Notes: generated by a model not told the origin, from the sequence alone. DNA of 64,000 nt from Paracoccaceae bacterium (GCA_028284705.1 JANQRE010000013.1:104148-168147), one strand, 5' to 3'. Counted from the first letter of the stretch, positions 52,325-61,817 are shown. Program-made: numbers and translations.

Positions 52325-52350
52325 GAGAAGCGCCATGTCTGGCGCTTCTC
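52325..52350 (-). terminator. Strong hairpin after the flagellin gene
   Basis: Perfect 11-bp stem GAGAAGCGCCA / TGGCGCTTCTC with a 4-nt loop, 9 bp after the flagellin stop on the transcript. No T-run follows on the minus strand, so it may be a 3'-protecting or attenuating structure that makes flagellin mRNA more plentiful than flaF-flbT mRNA. Confidence 0.6.
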
Positions 52351-52358
52351 TCAGTGAT

Positions 52359-53921
52359 TTAACGGAAGAGTGCCAGGATACTCTGCGGTGCCTGGTTGGC
52401 GATCGACAAAGCCTGCACGCCCAACTGCTGTTGGACCTGAAGCGCCTGAAGTCGCGCGGAGGCTTCCTCCATATTGGCGTCAACCAGTGTGCCGATCCCA
52501 GACTTCAGCGAGTCGGTCAGTTTCGAAATGAATTCGCCTTGGGTCTCGATGCGGCCCTGGGCCGAACCGAACGCTGCAGCGGCATCAATCGAGTTGTCGA
52601 TTAACACTTCGATGTTGTCGAGGGCTGCGTCTGCCCCGGCATTGGTGGTGACATCCAGCGCATCAAGGCCGAAGAGACCGCCAGATGCTTCGCCGCCATC
52701 CATGGCTGCGGTAGCAAGCGCCAGGTCAGTGCCGCTGTTGTCGATCTTCAGGCTAGCTTGCCCGGTCGTCGCGTCGATTGCCACCTGGGTGGTGACACCG
52801 GTCAGGCCAGCGCTGTCGATTGCAGTCTTCAGGCCGCGAGCGACATCGGCAAAGGTCTCATTTTTGCCGGCGGTGTAGAAATAGGCAGTGCCGCCGATGG
52901 ATGCCTGGTAGCTGTTTCCTTCCGCAGGGCTTGCGCCGGTGGTGAAGAAAATCTCCTCAGCACGTTGATCAATCGTTCCGGACTCAGTCGTGGTATTGCC
53001 CGTCGCGACCGCGTTGATCGTTTCAATGTAGGAGTTGCCCGCGCCGCTCGTGACGCTGGAATCGTCCATCGAAAGGGCGAGCCCTTCAAAGGGCCGGGTC
53101 GACGTGACAACGATCTGGTTGGTCGAGTTGGATGTGAAGGTGACGTTGTCGAGGTCAAGTGCCTGAAGGCTCGACAACAACGCGTCGCGCGCATTCGTGG
53201 CCGTTTGGTCGGCAGCGGCAGACGTGTAGCTGACCGTTTGACCGCCAACCGAAATCGACGTGGCATCATTGGCGTCCCAATCGCCGGCGAATTCGATAAC
53301 TGCGGTGTTGCCGGTCGCCGACAGAGTCCCGGTGGTGTAGGTCGAGCCAGCAGCCGCATCAAGAATCTGGCCAGACAGGTCTGTCCCGCCGGTCCCCACG
53401 CCGTTGGTGCCCGCATCGGTCGACAGATCCTGGCGGTCAATCGTGATGTTGTTTGCAACAACCGTACCGCTGCCGGTCCGGTCAAGCGACGACAGGATAT
53501 CGATGGCTTCGGTGCCTTGGACGAGGTTCAGCCCGTTAAATTGTGCCGCGCCAATCACCGATTTGATCTGATCGCGAAGTGCATCGATATCCGTTTGGAT
53601 CTTTTCACGGTCTACGTTTTGCTCTTGCGAGGCGACGATCTTGCCTTTGATTTCGGTTAAGAGGTCCGAAACCGTTTCCGACGCCTGACGCGCCACGGCG
53701 ACGGTCGATTCACCCAGGCTCAGACTGTCCGAAATGGCTTTGAAGCCTTTAACATCTGATTCCATGACTTTGGAAATTGCCCAGAGCGCCGAGTTATCTT
53801 TCGCTGATTCAACGCGCTTACCGGTCGAAATCTCGGATTGTGCATCGGCGAGTTTCGAGTTGATCGATTTGAGTGTTTGCAGCGCAACCATCGCGCTGTT
53901 GTTGGTCAGAATACTAGACAT
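52359..53921 (-). CDS. fliC: Flagellin
   Basis: 520 residues. D0/D1 ends: SSILTNNSAMVALQTLKSINSKLADAQSEISTGKRVESAKDNSALWAISKVMESD and the C-terminal FGSAQGRIETQGEFISKLTDSLKSGIGTLVDANMEEASARLQALQVQQQLGVQALSIANQAPQSILALF. The variable middle (about 140-430) is large and holds two similar beta units (~206-284 and ~322-402), suggesting internal duplication. It is the filament subunit. AAGGAATGAAG lies before ATG 53921; the leader has hairpins. Confidence 0.96.
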   Translation of the reverse strand: MSSILTNNSAMVALQTLKSINSKLADAQSEISTGKRVESAKDNSALWAISKVMESDVKGFKAISDSLSLGESTVAVARQASETVSDLLTEIKGKIVASQEQNVDREKIQTDIDALRDQIKSVIGAAQFNGLNLVQGTEAIDILSSLDRTGSGTVVANNITIDRQDLSTDAGTNGVGTGGTDLSGQILDAAAGSTYTTGTLSATGNTAVIEFAGDWDANDATSISVGGQTVSYTSAAADQTATNARDALLSSLQALDLDNVTFTSNSTNQIVVTSTRPFEGLALSMDDSSVTSGAGNSYIETINAVATGNTTTESGTIDQRAEEIFFTTGASPAEGNSYQASIGGTAYFYTAGKNETFADVARGLKTAIDSAGLTGVTTQVAIDATTGQASLKIDNSGTDLALATAAMDGGEASGGLFGLDALDVTTNAGADAALDNIEVLIDNSIDAAAAFGSAQGRIETQGEFISKLTDSLKSGIGTLVDANMEEASARLQALQVQQQLGVQALSIANQAPQSILALFR

Positions 53922-53939
53922 TCTTCATTCCTTGTTGTG

Positions 53940-54054
53940 TGGCGTCTTCGACGCCATGACTGTTTTGACCGCGCTTTGCGGTCGCTCAGGCCATTCTGAA
54001 CCATGCGTGTCGGGGCATCCCGGCTTGCGCCATCCCGAAACCACGGGACGCAAG
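53940..54054 (-). promoter_or_regulatory. Structured flagellin mRNA leader
   Basis: Three hairpins in the leader: TGGCGTC/GACGCCA (53940-53956), just before the ribosome site; GACCGC/GCGGTC (53967-53983); and CTTGCG..TCCCG/CGGGA..CGCAAG (54024-54054). Such structure near the start could be a FlbT target. The function is inferred from the Caulobacter precedent. Confidence 0.5.
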
Positions 54055-54075
54055 TCGCAAAAAACGCCGAATTAG

Positions 54076-54090
54076 CTAATGCTGGCTTAA
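54076..54090 (-). promoter_or_regulatory. Candidate CtrA box upstream of flagellin
   Basis: On the minus strand TTAA-N7-TTAG (TTAAGCCAGCATTAG), about 155 bp before the flagellin ATG. It is one mismatch from the TTAA-N7-TTAA consensus and has the same form as the fliF/fliL site. Confidence 0.5.
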
Positions 54091-54135
54091 ATTCGGGCCG
54101 CAATACCGGTCAAAATTCTTTAAAACTTAGTTCAA

Positions 54136-54471
54136 TCAGGCGGTTGTTGAGCGCGCAGCACGGTTCACTATCAACTGCGCACTTTGACCGTCGCGCGTGT
54201 AGGTCGCGAACCCGTTCTGAGCCTCCCGCACCGCTGCGATCCGCGCCGAGGCGGCCTTCAACCCCTCAAGGGCTGAGCGATAGAGACGGTGGTTGATTTT
54301 GGATTTTTGGCGCAGGATGTCTAGCTGAGGTTTTGACAGACCGACGTCGAGGTTATCAAAAAGCTTCCGCTTCTCCTGTGCCACCGCTTCGAGTTCACGC
54401 ATCTTTCCGGCAAGCAGCAGCTTTCGTTCATCCTCCAGAAGGCGCTCCAACGCATGCCCTGCATCACCCAT
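54136..54471 (-). CDS. FlgN-like export chaperone
   Basis: 111 residues, helical: ALERLLEDERKLLLAGKMRELEAVAQEKRKLFDNLDV then LSKPQLDILRQKSKINHRLYRSALEGLKAASARIAAVREA. This is the FlgN pattern (chaperone for FlgK/FlgL), with 'LLxxERxxLLxGxxxxLExxxxxK'. It overlaps flgJ by 8 bp. Confidence 0.72.
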   Translation of the reverse strand: MGDAGHALERLLEDERKLLLAGKMRELEAVAQEKRKLFDNLDVGLSKPQLDILRQKSKINHRLYRSALEGLKAASARIAAVREAQNGFATYTRDGQSAQLIVNRAARSTTA

Positions 54472-54751
54472 TGCTAGGACCTTTCTGCGCTGTGGTGAGT
54501 GCTTTGAAGATTTGCTCGGCCAATCCGATCCCGCCGGCGGACACCATCGATCTTGCGTGTTCCTGCCGCAAGAATGAGCCGAATTGATCCTCTCCGATCC
54601 CGCTCGCGAAGTCCCCGGATTTGCGTTCGATCCCGCTGGTTTTCAACATTTCCGCAAGAAAAGTGGCTTCGAGTTCTTCGCTCAGATGCCGCAAGGCCGC
54701 CTCAGATTTACTGACGGGTCCCTGCAGTGCTGAAGTTGCCGAAATCTCCAT
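54464..54751 (-). CDS. flgJ: Rod-binding protein FlgJ (short form)
   Basis: 95 residues: LRHLSEELEATFLAEMLKTSGIERKSGDFASGIGEDQFGSFLRQEHARSMVSAGGIGLAEQIFKAL, the rod-binding domain only. The muramidase half of enterobacterial FlgJ is missing, so peptidoglycan clearing for the rod must be done by another enzyme. It is divergent from fliK with an 80-bp gap. Confidence 0.9.
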   Translation of the reverse strand: MEISATSALQGPVSKSEAALRHLSEELEATFLAEMLKTSGIERKSGDFASGIGEDQFGSFLRQEHARSMVSAGGIGLAEQIFKALTTAQKGPSNG

Positions 54752-54831
54752 GCGTGATTCCCTTCAATTTGAGCGATTTTCCTTCCCTTAACCGTTGGCC
54801 GGTAAAGATTGCGTAACTGTTGGGAGACTAA

Positions 54832-56625
54832 GTGAGGTTCATGTTTATGCAGAGCCAGGGTCTTCTGGCCGGACTTTTGGAGTTCGGGTCGCAAGGCAAC
54901 GAGGGGGCTAAGTTAAACCGAAACCCGGATGCACAAGATGCGGACCGGTTTTTGGAGACATTGCTGGACGAACTGGAAAAAGCTCTGGACGGTAGCAACG
55001 CGCTGTCGAGGGATGATTTGCTGTCTGCGTTTTTTGGGTCGGAGGAACTTTCCCGAAAGCCTCAAGCTCCGATTCCGGAACGCGAAAAAGTAGTGCTTCC
55101 CTCAGATCGCGCAGGATTCGATTTGCCGCCTCTTCGGAGCTACGAGCCGTCTTCCAAGATACCCCTTGAGGAGATTTCGGCGGCACCAAAAATTGGGCCA
55201 TCTGGTCCCCCCATTGTTCCCGGCCAACCATCGATTGCCGAGCCAGTGGCTGTGGTCTCCGGTCGAGTTTCTTCGTCAGAAGTACCTCAAACGCAAGTCA
55301 AGCCTGCGACGCCGAGTGTTGAACCCGCAATATCCATGTTGCAATCGCAACCGGCGGCCGTGGCACCTCGCCCCAGTGAGACCAGACTATTTGAGGAAGC
55401 CGTCAAAACCTTTCGGCCAGTCGGTGATGACCTTAAGCCCCAACCACCAGCCCCCACCCAGCAGTTGGACACGAAGAGCCAACCGAAGGATCGAGCACCG
55501 CCGCTCAGCGAAGACCGAGCCATACGCGCATCTGACAGCGAGATCGGCACGGCGCAAGTAGGCAGATCCCGGGAACAATCCCAAGGGGTCTCAATGCCCA
55601 CTCCTATTAAATCAGACCCGGAGATGGGCGATGTAAAACCGGTCGTCGGCATGAGCCTGAGCAGAGATGTGAAACCAGACGACGTTGCAAAGACTTCGCC
55701 AGGTGAGGCGGTCGAAGGCCCAAAGACCTATCGTGCTGAAACCAACCTGGACGTTGGAAGAGAGAGAGTTGCATCTGAAACGCGCACCGCATCGGGCGCT
55801 GAGATTGCGGAAACCTCGTTGCCTCCGAAGAGGGTGGAAGCAAAACTAGAAAAAGCGCATTCCAGTCTTCCTGAGAACCCGCAGGCGAATCCTTTGAGAA
55901 CGCGAGCGGATGTGCGAACCACACCGGAGCAACCAAAGACTGTTTCGGAAATCTACGTTGATGTCAGATCGAACCAAGAGCGTTCTGAGCCGATCAAAGC
56001 CCGGCATGTGATGGAGGGAGATCGTGTGCCCGATGCGGTGCCACGCATCTCCGCAACTCCAAAGCCACTGATGCCGCTTGCGACAAATCCCCTCGCTGCA
56101 CCTCCTCCCTTCGCAGAAATCGTACCTCCTTCTGCGGCAACTGGATTGGAGCCGTTGAACGTTACGGGCGCGTCCTCCCCAACTGTTCCGGCTCGTGACA
56201 TTCAACCGATGCCTGTCATTCCTAGCACCGCTCCAGCGCCGTCGACCGTCAACCAACCCGTTGTCATGCAGATCACACAAGCGATTGCCGGATCAGACAA
56301 CGCACAGATTCAGGTGCAACTCTCTCCGGAAGAGCTTGGCTCGGTCCGCATTGTCATGTCGACACGTGAGGCGGGGATGCAGGTTGTGATATTTGCAGAG
56401 CGATCCGAAACACTGGACCTGCTGCGGCGCGATGAAGCCGGTCTCGCGGCAGATTTGGCGTCGATGGGGTTTTCGCAGAGCAACCTTAAGTTCGAACGCG
56501 AAGGTTCTGAGACCTCATTTACGCTCCCCGATGACAGTGACGAACCAGCGCCTGAGATTAGCCACGCAGATGTGGCAGTTTCTCTGGAACCCATCCACCT
56601 GTCCGGGCTGGACCTCAGGCTCTAG
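54832..56625 (+). CDS. fliK: Hook-length control protein FliK
   Basis: 597 residues: a long low-complexity Pro/Ser/Thr/Glu-rich ruler region (residues ~60-470), then a globular C-terminal domain (VVMQITQAIAGSDNAQIQVQLSPEELGSVRIVMSTREAGMQVVIFAERSETLDLLRRDEAGLAADLASMGF), the FliK substrate-switch core. GTG 54832 has GGGAG upstream, while ATG 54841 and ATG 54847 are in-frame alternatives; the choice adds only a few residues. flgD follows by 15 bp. Confidence 0.9.
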   Translation: MRFMFMQSQGLLAGLLEFGSQGNEGAKLNRNPDAQDADRFLETLLDELEKALDGSNALSRDDLLSAFFGSEELSRKPQAPIPEREKVVLPSDRAGFDLPPLRSYEPSSKIPLEEISAAPKIGPSGPPIVPGQPSIAEPVAVVSGRVSSSEVPQTQVKPATPSVEPAISMLQSQPAAVAPRPSETRLFEEAVKTFRPVGDDLKPQPPAPTQQLDTKSQPKDRAPPLSEDRAIRASDSEIGTAQVGRSREQSQGVSMPTPIKSDPEMGDVKPVVGMSLSRDVKPDDVAKTSPGEAVEGPKTYRAETNLDVGRERVASETRTASGAEIAETSLPPKRVEAKLEKAHSSLPENPQANPLRTRADVRTTPEQPKTVSEIYVDVRSNQERSEPIKARHVMEGDRVPDAVPRISATPKPLMPLATNPLAAPPPFAEIVPPSAATGLEPLNVTGASSPTVPARDIQPMPVIPSTAPAPSTVNQPVVMQITQAIAGSDNAQIQVQLSPEELGSVRIVMSTREAGMQVVIFAERSETLDLLRRDEAGLAADLASMGFSQSNLKFEREGSETSFTLPDDSDEPAPEISHADVAVSLEPIHLSGLDLRL

Positions 56626-56640
56626 TTAAGGAGGCTTATC

Positions 56641-57285
56641 ATGGAAATACAATCAACGACTGCGCTCAACCCGGTGTCCACGAACGCCAGTCAAGAGACC
56701 GTTATCAATTCCGATTTTGAGACCTTTCTCGTCATGCTCACGGCGCAGATGGAAAACCAGGATCCTCTGAACCCACTTGATTCACAGGATTTCGCAACAC
56801 AATTGGCAACGTTTTCCGGGGTTGAGCAGCAGGTTAAAACGAATGAGCTTTTAGAGAATCTCGCGGCACAAATGGTGACCGCTGATCTTGCGGAGATGTC
56901 GCGTTGGGTCGGCATGGAAGCACGCATGGCGGTGCCTGCGAGCTTCTCAGGGGAGCCGATCGAAATCGTTCAGAATCCACCGGTCTTTGCTGACAGCACT
57001 GATTTGGTTGTTAGGAATTCCGCGGGAGATGTGGTGCAGCGGGTTTCAATTCCTGTCAGCGATGCACCCTTTTTTTGGGACGGCAAAGACACCAATGGCC
57101 TTGAGTTTCCGCCGGGTGATTACAGTTTTTCGGTCGAGGCGTTTTCCAATGGAGACGTGATCGATGTCCATACGCCCGACATTTTTGCTCGGATCGCAGA
57201 GGTGCGTACGCTACAGGGCCAAACGATCGTGGTTCTTGAAAGCGGAGCCTTGTTTCCCTCGTCCAATGTGACGGGTTTGAGGTAG
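56641..57285 (+). CDS. flgD: Hook-cap protein FlgD
   Basis: 214 residues. DFETFLVMLTAQMENQDPLNPLDSQDFATQLATFSGVEQQVKTNELLENL is the FlgD N-terminal signature; the C-terminal half is beta-rich. It caps the growing hook. GGAGG lies upstream of ATG. It converges with ubiB, leaving 5 bp. Confidence 0.95.
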   Translation: MEIQSTTALNPVSTNASQETVINSDFETFLVMLTAQMENQDPLNPLDSQDFATQLATFSGVEQQVKTNELLENLAAQMVTADLAEMSRWVGMEARMAVPASFSGEPIEIVQNPPVFADSTDLVVRNSAGDVVQRVSIPVSDAPFFWDGKDTNGLEFPPGDYSFSVEAFSNGDVIDVHTPDIFARIAEVRTLQGQTIVVLESGALFPSSNVTGLR

Positions 57286-57290
57286 AAAAC

Positions 57291-58820
57291 CTAGCTCAGG
57301 AGGATACCGGCAAAGACAATGCTGCTGAGTGCGACGCCCAACAGGAAATATTTCAGTCGGGTGCGCTTCCGCGGTGGTGAGTGGGCGGTTTCACCGACCA
57401 ATTGTTGCCGCAGGGCCTTTTCAGTGAGTTGCGGCAGCTTCGGGCCGAACCGCGCCAAAACACGGCCAGTTGCGATTAAATCGTTTACAAGAGCGCGCGG
57501 ACCCACATTCTGCTTGATGTAATCCTCAACAACCGGACGCGCGACCTCCCAGATATTGGTTTGCGGATACATCGTCCGGGCGACCCCTTCGACAACCACC
57601 ATGGTGCGTTGTAGCAGGATCAGCTCGGTGCGCGTTTCCATCCCGAACCGTTCGGTCACTTCAAAGAGATAATTCAGAAGCCGTCCCATCGAAATCTGGG
57701 TGGCATCCATCCCGAAAATCGGTTCCCCCACGGCCCGCAGGGCCTGCGCGAAGGCATCGATATCGCGGTCTGCGGGTACATATCCCGCCTCGAAATGCAC
57801 CTCGGCGACCCGTCGGTAGTCCTTGCGGATAAAGCCGATCAGAATTTCCGCGTAGACCCGGCGCGTATATTCATCAATCCGCCCCATAATGCCAAAATCA
57901 TAGGCGATGATGTCACCGTTTGCGCTGACTTTGAGATTGCCCTGATGCATGTCAGCGTGGAAATACCCATCGTTTAGGGCTTGGCGCAAAAACACCTGCA
58001 AAACCCGTTCGGCCAGTGCCTTTCGGTCATGACCTGCCGCAGCAATTTCATCGGTATTTCCGTAAGGAATCCCTTCGGCCCATCCCATCGTCATCACGCG
58101 GCGTTCGGATTGGAAAAAGTAGGTTTTGGGCACAAGGAACCCGGCGTCCTCAGCAGCGGTCGCCGCATATTCACCCGCCGCTGCCGCTTCGAGGCGCAAA
58201 TCCAATTCGCCCCTCACAACACCATCGAAATGCTTGATCACATCTGTCGGGCGTAGGCGCCGGGAAGCGGGGGACAAAAGCTCAATGATCGAGGCGGCGA
58301 AGTAGAACGCATCGATGTCCTTGCGGAACGCTTTTTCGATCTTTGGTCGCAGGACCTTCACGGCGACCGCTTCGCCGGTCTCGACCAGCTGCGCCTTATG
58401 GACCTGCGCGATGGATGCTGCCGCAACGGGCTCGGAAAACTCTGAAAAGACTGCGTCGAGCGGTTGTTCCAGCTCGTTTTCGATCATCGCCTTCGCGACA
58501 TCGGTGGGGAAGGGCGGTAACTTGTCCTGTAGCACGCGCAATTGCACTGCCAACTCATCACCCACAACATCGGGGCGGGTGGAGAGGACCTGACCAAATT
58601 TGATGTAGGCGGGCCCGAGCGCGGTGAGCGCGCGGGTCGCTGGCGGCATGGAAGGATCACCCTTGGCGCCCAGAAACTGGAACGGTTTGCCCAGGACTCT
58701 GGCCACAAATCGTAAGGAAGGCGGCGCGCGAAAGGCGTCGAGCACGATCGGCATCGCACCGGTGCGCTCCAGCGTCGCGCCGGTTCGGATCAGCCGCCAT
58801 ATGTTATGGGGTCCGCGCAC
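57291..58820 (-). CDS. ubiB: Ubiquinone biosynthesis kinase-like protein UbiB
   Basis: 509 residues. The ABC1/ADCK-type KxGQ motif is in AYIKFGQVLSTRPDVVGDELAVQL, ExD motif in GELDLRLEA, and the catalytic HADMHQGNLKV and YDFGIMG loops follow. The C-terminus has a membrane helix (YFLLGVALSSIVFAGILLS). Starts at GTG 58820, directly after the ubiE TGA. It assists ubiquinone synthesis at the inner membrane. Confidence 0.95.
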   Translation of the reverse strand: MRGPHNIWRLIRTGATLERTGAMPIVLDAFRAPPSLRFVARVLGKPFQFLGAKGDPSMPPATRALTALGPAYIKFGQVLSTRPDVVGDELAVQLRVLQDKLPPFPTDVAKAMIENELEQPLDAVFSEFSEPVAAASIAQVHKAQLVETGEAVAVKVLRPKIEKAFRKDIDAFYFAASIIELLSPASRRLRPTDVIKHFDGVVRGELDLRLEAAAAGEYAATAAEDAGFLVPKTYFFQSERRVMTMGWAEGIPYGNTDEIAAAGHDRKALAERVLQVFLRQALNDGYFHADMHQGNLKVSANGDIIAYDFGIMGRIDEYTRRVYAEILIGFIRKDYRRVAEVHFEAGYVPADRDIDAFAQALRAVGEPIFGMDATQISMGRLLNYLFEVTERFGMETRTELILLQRTMVVVEGVARTMYPQTNIWEVARPVVEDYIKQNVGPRALVNDLIATGRVLARFGPKLPQLTEKALRQQLVGETAHSPPRKRTRLKYFLLGVALSSIVFAGILLS

Positions 58821-59573
58821 TCAGATTTTCCAACCCGAATGCAAAGCCGCGACGCCGAAGGTCATATTGCGATAATCGACGCGTTCGAAGCCGGCCTCGC
58901 GGATCATCGTCGCAAAGCGTTCCTGATCGGGAAATTGGCGGATCGACTCCACAAGATATTGATAGCTGTCGCGGTCGCCCGCGATCACTTGGCCCATGCG
59001 CGGGATCACATTGAAGGAATAGAGGTCATAGGCTTTTTGCATCATCGGGTTCGGCAGTTGCGAAAACTCCAGAACCATCAGACGCCCGCCCGGGCGCAGA
59101 ACCCGAAACGCCTCCGCCAGAGCATCGGCGATCCTCGTCACATTCCGAATGCCAAAACTGATCGTGTAGACATCAAAGCTGTTGTCTTCGAACGGCAGAG
59201 CCATTGCGTCGCCGACGATCCAGTCCAGCCGGTCTGACAAGGCCTCTGCTTCGGCCCGCTTGCGCCCCTCGATCAGCATGGATTCCGTCATGTCGAGCAC
59301 GACGGCCTCAGCCGCCCCGGCGCGTTTGAGAAACCGAAAAGCAATGTCACCGGTCCCGCCCGCGACGTCCAAAAGACGCTGGCCGGCGCGCGGTGCGAGC
59401 CAATCCATCATCGCATCTTTCCACAGGCGATGGATGCCCGCCGACATCACGTCATTCATGACGTCATATTTCGACGCCACATTGGTGAAGACGCCATGCA
59501 CCATGCCAGCCTTTTGGTCCTCCGGCACGTCCGTGTAACCGAAATGCGTGGTTTTCTCGCTGTCCTGTGTCAT
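58821..59573 (-). CDS. ubiE: Ubiquinone/menaquinone methyltransferase UbiE
   Basis: 250 residues. [55 protein letters not shown] is the family start and SAM motif I; the [33 protein letters not shown] motif follows. It C-methylates the quinone ring. Operon with ubiB; divergent from mutM. Confidence 0.97.
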   Translation of the reverse strand: MTQDSEKTTHFGYTDVPEDQKAGMVHGVFTNVASKYDVMNDVMSAGIHRLWKDAMMDWLAPRAGQRLLDVAGGTGDIAFRFLKRAGAAEAVVLDMTESMLIEGRKRAEAEALSDRLDWIVGDAMALPFEDNSFDVYTISFGIRNVTRIADALAEAFRVLRPGGRLMVLEFSQLPNPMMQKAYDLYSFNVIPRMGQVIAGDRDSYQYLVESIRQFPDQERFATMIREAGFERVDYRNMTFGVAALHSGWKI

Positions 59574-59662
59574 CTGGCCTTGCGATCCTTTTGGTCTGAC
59601 CCTCCTTATAGGTGCGAAGTGGGGCGTGACAATGCGACCCTTGTGGCCAAAAGAGGGAAAAA

Positions 59663-60514
59663 GTGCCGGAACTTCCAGAGGTTGAGACGGTCAGGCGCGG
59701 GCTTGTTCCCGCGATGGAGGGTCAGGTTATCGCGCATGCCGAGCTGCGGCGCCCCGACCTCAGATGGCCGTTTCCAGAAGGCATGGCTGATCGTCTTACA
59801 GGGCAGACAATCCGGCGTTTGCGTCGTCGCTCAAAGTACATTCTTGTTGATCTGAGTTCTCAAGAAACACTGCTCATCCATCTGGGTATGTCCGGACGCA
59901 TGTTGATTTCCGGCGATCCCACGGCACAGTTCCATCGCGATCATCCACCGGTCGAGAAACATGACCATGTCATTCTCGATATGGGCCAGGGTGCACGGAT
60001 CACTTTCAATGATGCACGCCGGTTTGGGGCAATGGATTTGTTCCCGACGGCTGAGGAAGACGCCCATTGGCTGCTGGAGAGAATCGGACCCGAACCGCTC
60101 GGGAACAGTTTTGACGCAGATTACCTGCACCAGCAGTTGAAGGCGAAAAAGAGCCCGATCAAATCGGCGCTTTTGGATCAACGGGTCGTGGCGGGTCTGG
60201 GCAATATATATGCCTGCGAAGTTTTGCACCGGACAGGCATTTCGCCGAAACGCATCGCATCGCGGATTTCACAGGATCGCGTCGCCAGTTTGGTACCCGC
60301 GATCCGCGATGTTCTGACGGAAGCGATCGAGGCGGGCGGGTCTTCCTTACGCGATCACCGGCAGGCCGATGGCGAACTTGGGTATTTCCAACACAATTTC
60401 GCCGTCTATGACCGGGAGGGTGAGCGTTGCCCGAAGGACGGTTGCGACGGCACTATCCATCGAATTGTCCAATCAGGCCGCTCGAGTTTTTATTGCACGA
60501 CTTGCCAAAGATGA
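59663..60514 (+). CDS. mutM: Formamidopyrimidine-DNA glycosylase MutM
   Basis: 283 residues. Pro2 and Glu3 of [13 protein letters not shown] are the catalytic residues; HLGMSGRML and the zinc finger [28 protein letters not shown] are present. The GTG start is fixed by the PELPE terminus. It removes 8-oxoguanine. Standard alphaproteobacterial neighbour of ubiE. Confidence 0.97.
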   Translation: MPELPEVETVRRGLVPAMEGQVIAHAELRRPDLRWPFPEGMADRLTGQTIRRLRRRSKYILVDLSSQETLLIHLGMSGRMLISGDPTAQFHRDHPPVEKHDHVILDMGQGARITFNDARRFGAMDLFPTAEEDAHWLLERIGPEPLGNSFDADYLHQQLKAKKSPIKSALLDQRVVAGLGNIYACEVLHRTGISPKRIASRISQDRVASLVPAIRDVLTEAIEAGGSSLRDHRQADGELGYFQHNFAVYDREGERCPKDGCDGTIHRIVQSGRSSFYCTTCQR

Positions 60515-60575
60515 TTTGCCCCGCCCCGGATCGGTGGTAATTCAGAAGTTCTGTCAGGCCACGAGGGAACACGAC

Positions 60576-61352
60576 ATGGCTTTCAAGACAATCATAGTTG
60601 AGATCGAGGATCACATCGCCACGATCCGCCTGAACCGACCCGACGCGCTAAATGCGCTCAATCAGGAGTTGCTGGGCGAATTGATGCAGGCGCTGAAGGA
60701 AGCGGAAGCCAACGACAAAGTTCGCTGTATCGTGCTGACGGGGTCAGACAAGGCATTCGCGGCTGGGGCTGACATCAAGGAAATGGCGGAAAAGACATTC
60801 GTCGATGCGTTTGCCGATGACTTCTTTGCCGGGTTCGCCGAGGATTTCCTGCGGCTGCGCAAACCGATCATCGCCGCGGTTTCTGGCTACGCGCTTGGCG
60901 GCGGATGCGAGCTTGCAATGATGTGTGATTTCATTGTTGCCTCTGACACCGCCAAGTTCGGTCAGCCGGAAATCAATCTGGGTGTGATGGCCGGGATGGG
61001 AGGCTCGCAGCGCCTCGCGCGTTTTGTCGGCAAGTCCAAGGCGATGGATATGAACCTGACAGGCCGGTTCATGGATGCCGAAGAAGCAGAGCGGTCAGGT
61101 CTTGTCAGCCGGGTTTTCCCGGCGACGAAGCTCGTGTCCGAGACCCATGCGATTGCCGCGAAGATTGCCGAGAAATCCATGCTGACGACAATGGCAATCA
61201 AGGAAGCGGTCAATCGAAGCTACGAGACGACGTTGCGTGAGGGTCTGCTTTTCGAGCGTCGTGTCTTCCACTCACTCTTTGCCAGCGATGACCAAGCCGA
61301 AGGCATGGCTGCCTTCATCGAAAAGCGCGAACCTCAATTCCGCGACAAATAA
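60576..61352 (+). CDS. Enoyl-CoA hydratase
   Basis: 258 residues of the crotonase family: [33 protein letters not shown], oxyanion-hole segments [14 protein letters not shown] and [47 protein letters not shown] with both catalytic Glu positions. It hydrates 2-enoyl-CoA in beta-oxidation. ATG 60576 is chosen from the family start, [10 protein letters not shown]. Downstream of mutM by 61 bp, as in many relatives. Confidence 0.93.
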   Translation: MAFKTIIVEIEDHIATIRLNRPDALNALNQELLGELMQALKEAEANDKVRCIVLTGSDKAFAAGADIKEMAEKTFVDAFADDFFAGFAEDFLRLRKPIIAAVSGYALGGGCELAMMCDFIVASDTAKFGQPEINLGVMAGMGGSQRLARFVGKSKAMDMNLTGRFMDAEEAERSGLVSRVFPATKLVSETHAIAAKIAEKSMLTTMAIKEAVNRSYETTLREGLLFERRVFHSLFASDDQAEGMAAFIEKREPQFRDK

Positions 61353-61499
61353 GGGCTTCCCTTGCGGCGCCAAACCCCTTAAAGACCCGCCATCCATGCG
61401 CGTGAGGTCCGCCAAGACCGGAATCACCTGGTAGCAAACCCAGGGTCGGGCCAATCCGTGCTGCAAATTTGAATTGACCCGACTGAGAAGGGAAACCAC

Positions 61500-61763
61500 A
61501 TGGCGAATTCGCCCCAAGCCAAGAAACGCGCCCGTCAGAACGAGCGTCGTTTTGCCGTCAACAAAGCGCGCCGCTCGCGCATCCGCACATATCTGCGCAA
61601 AGTCGAGGAGGCGATTGCCTCGGGTGACGCTGCGGCAGCCAAGGATGCCCTGAAGGAAGCACAGCCGGAACTGATGCGCGGTGTCACCAAAGGTGTGCTG
61701 CATAAAAACACCGCAGCGCGAAAAATGTCGCGTCTGTCTGCACGCGTGAAAGCCCTCGGCTGA
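61500..61763 (+). CDS. rpsT: 30S ribosomal protein S20
   Basis: 87 residues: [39 protein letters not shown] and [24 protein letters not shown], typical of S20. GAAGGGAAA precedes the ATG. A Rho-independent terminator follows at 61789. Confidence 0.98.
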   Translation: MANSPQAKKRARQNERRFAVNKARRSRIRTYLRKVEEAIASGDAAAAKDALKEAQPELMRGVTKGVLHKNTAARKMSRLSARVKALG

Positions 61764-61788
61764 ACGCCGCTGCGTTAACTAAAAAAAT

Positions 61789-61817
61789 GAAAACGCGGTC
61801 CCAGGGCCGCGTTTTTT
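61789..61817 (+). terminator. Rho-independent terminator after rpsT
   Basis: Stem AAAACGCGG / CCGCGTTTT with a short loop, followed by T-run (GTTTTTTC). Placed 26 bp after the rpsT stop. Confidence 0.9.
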
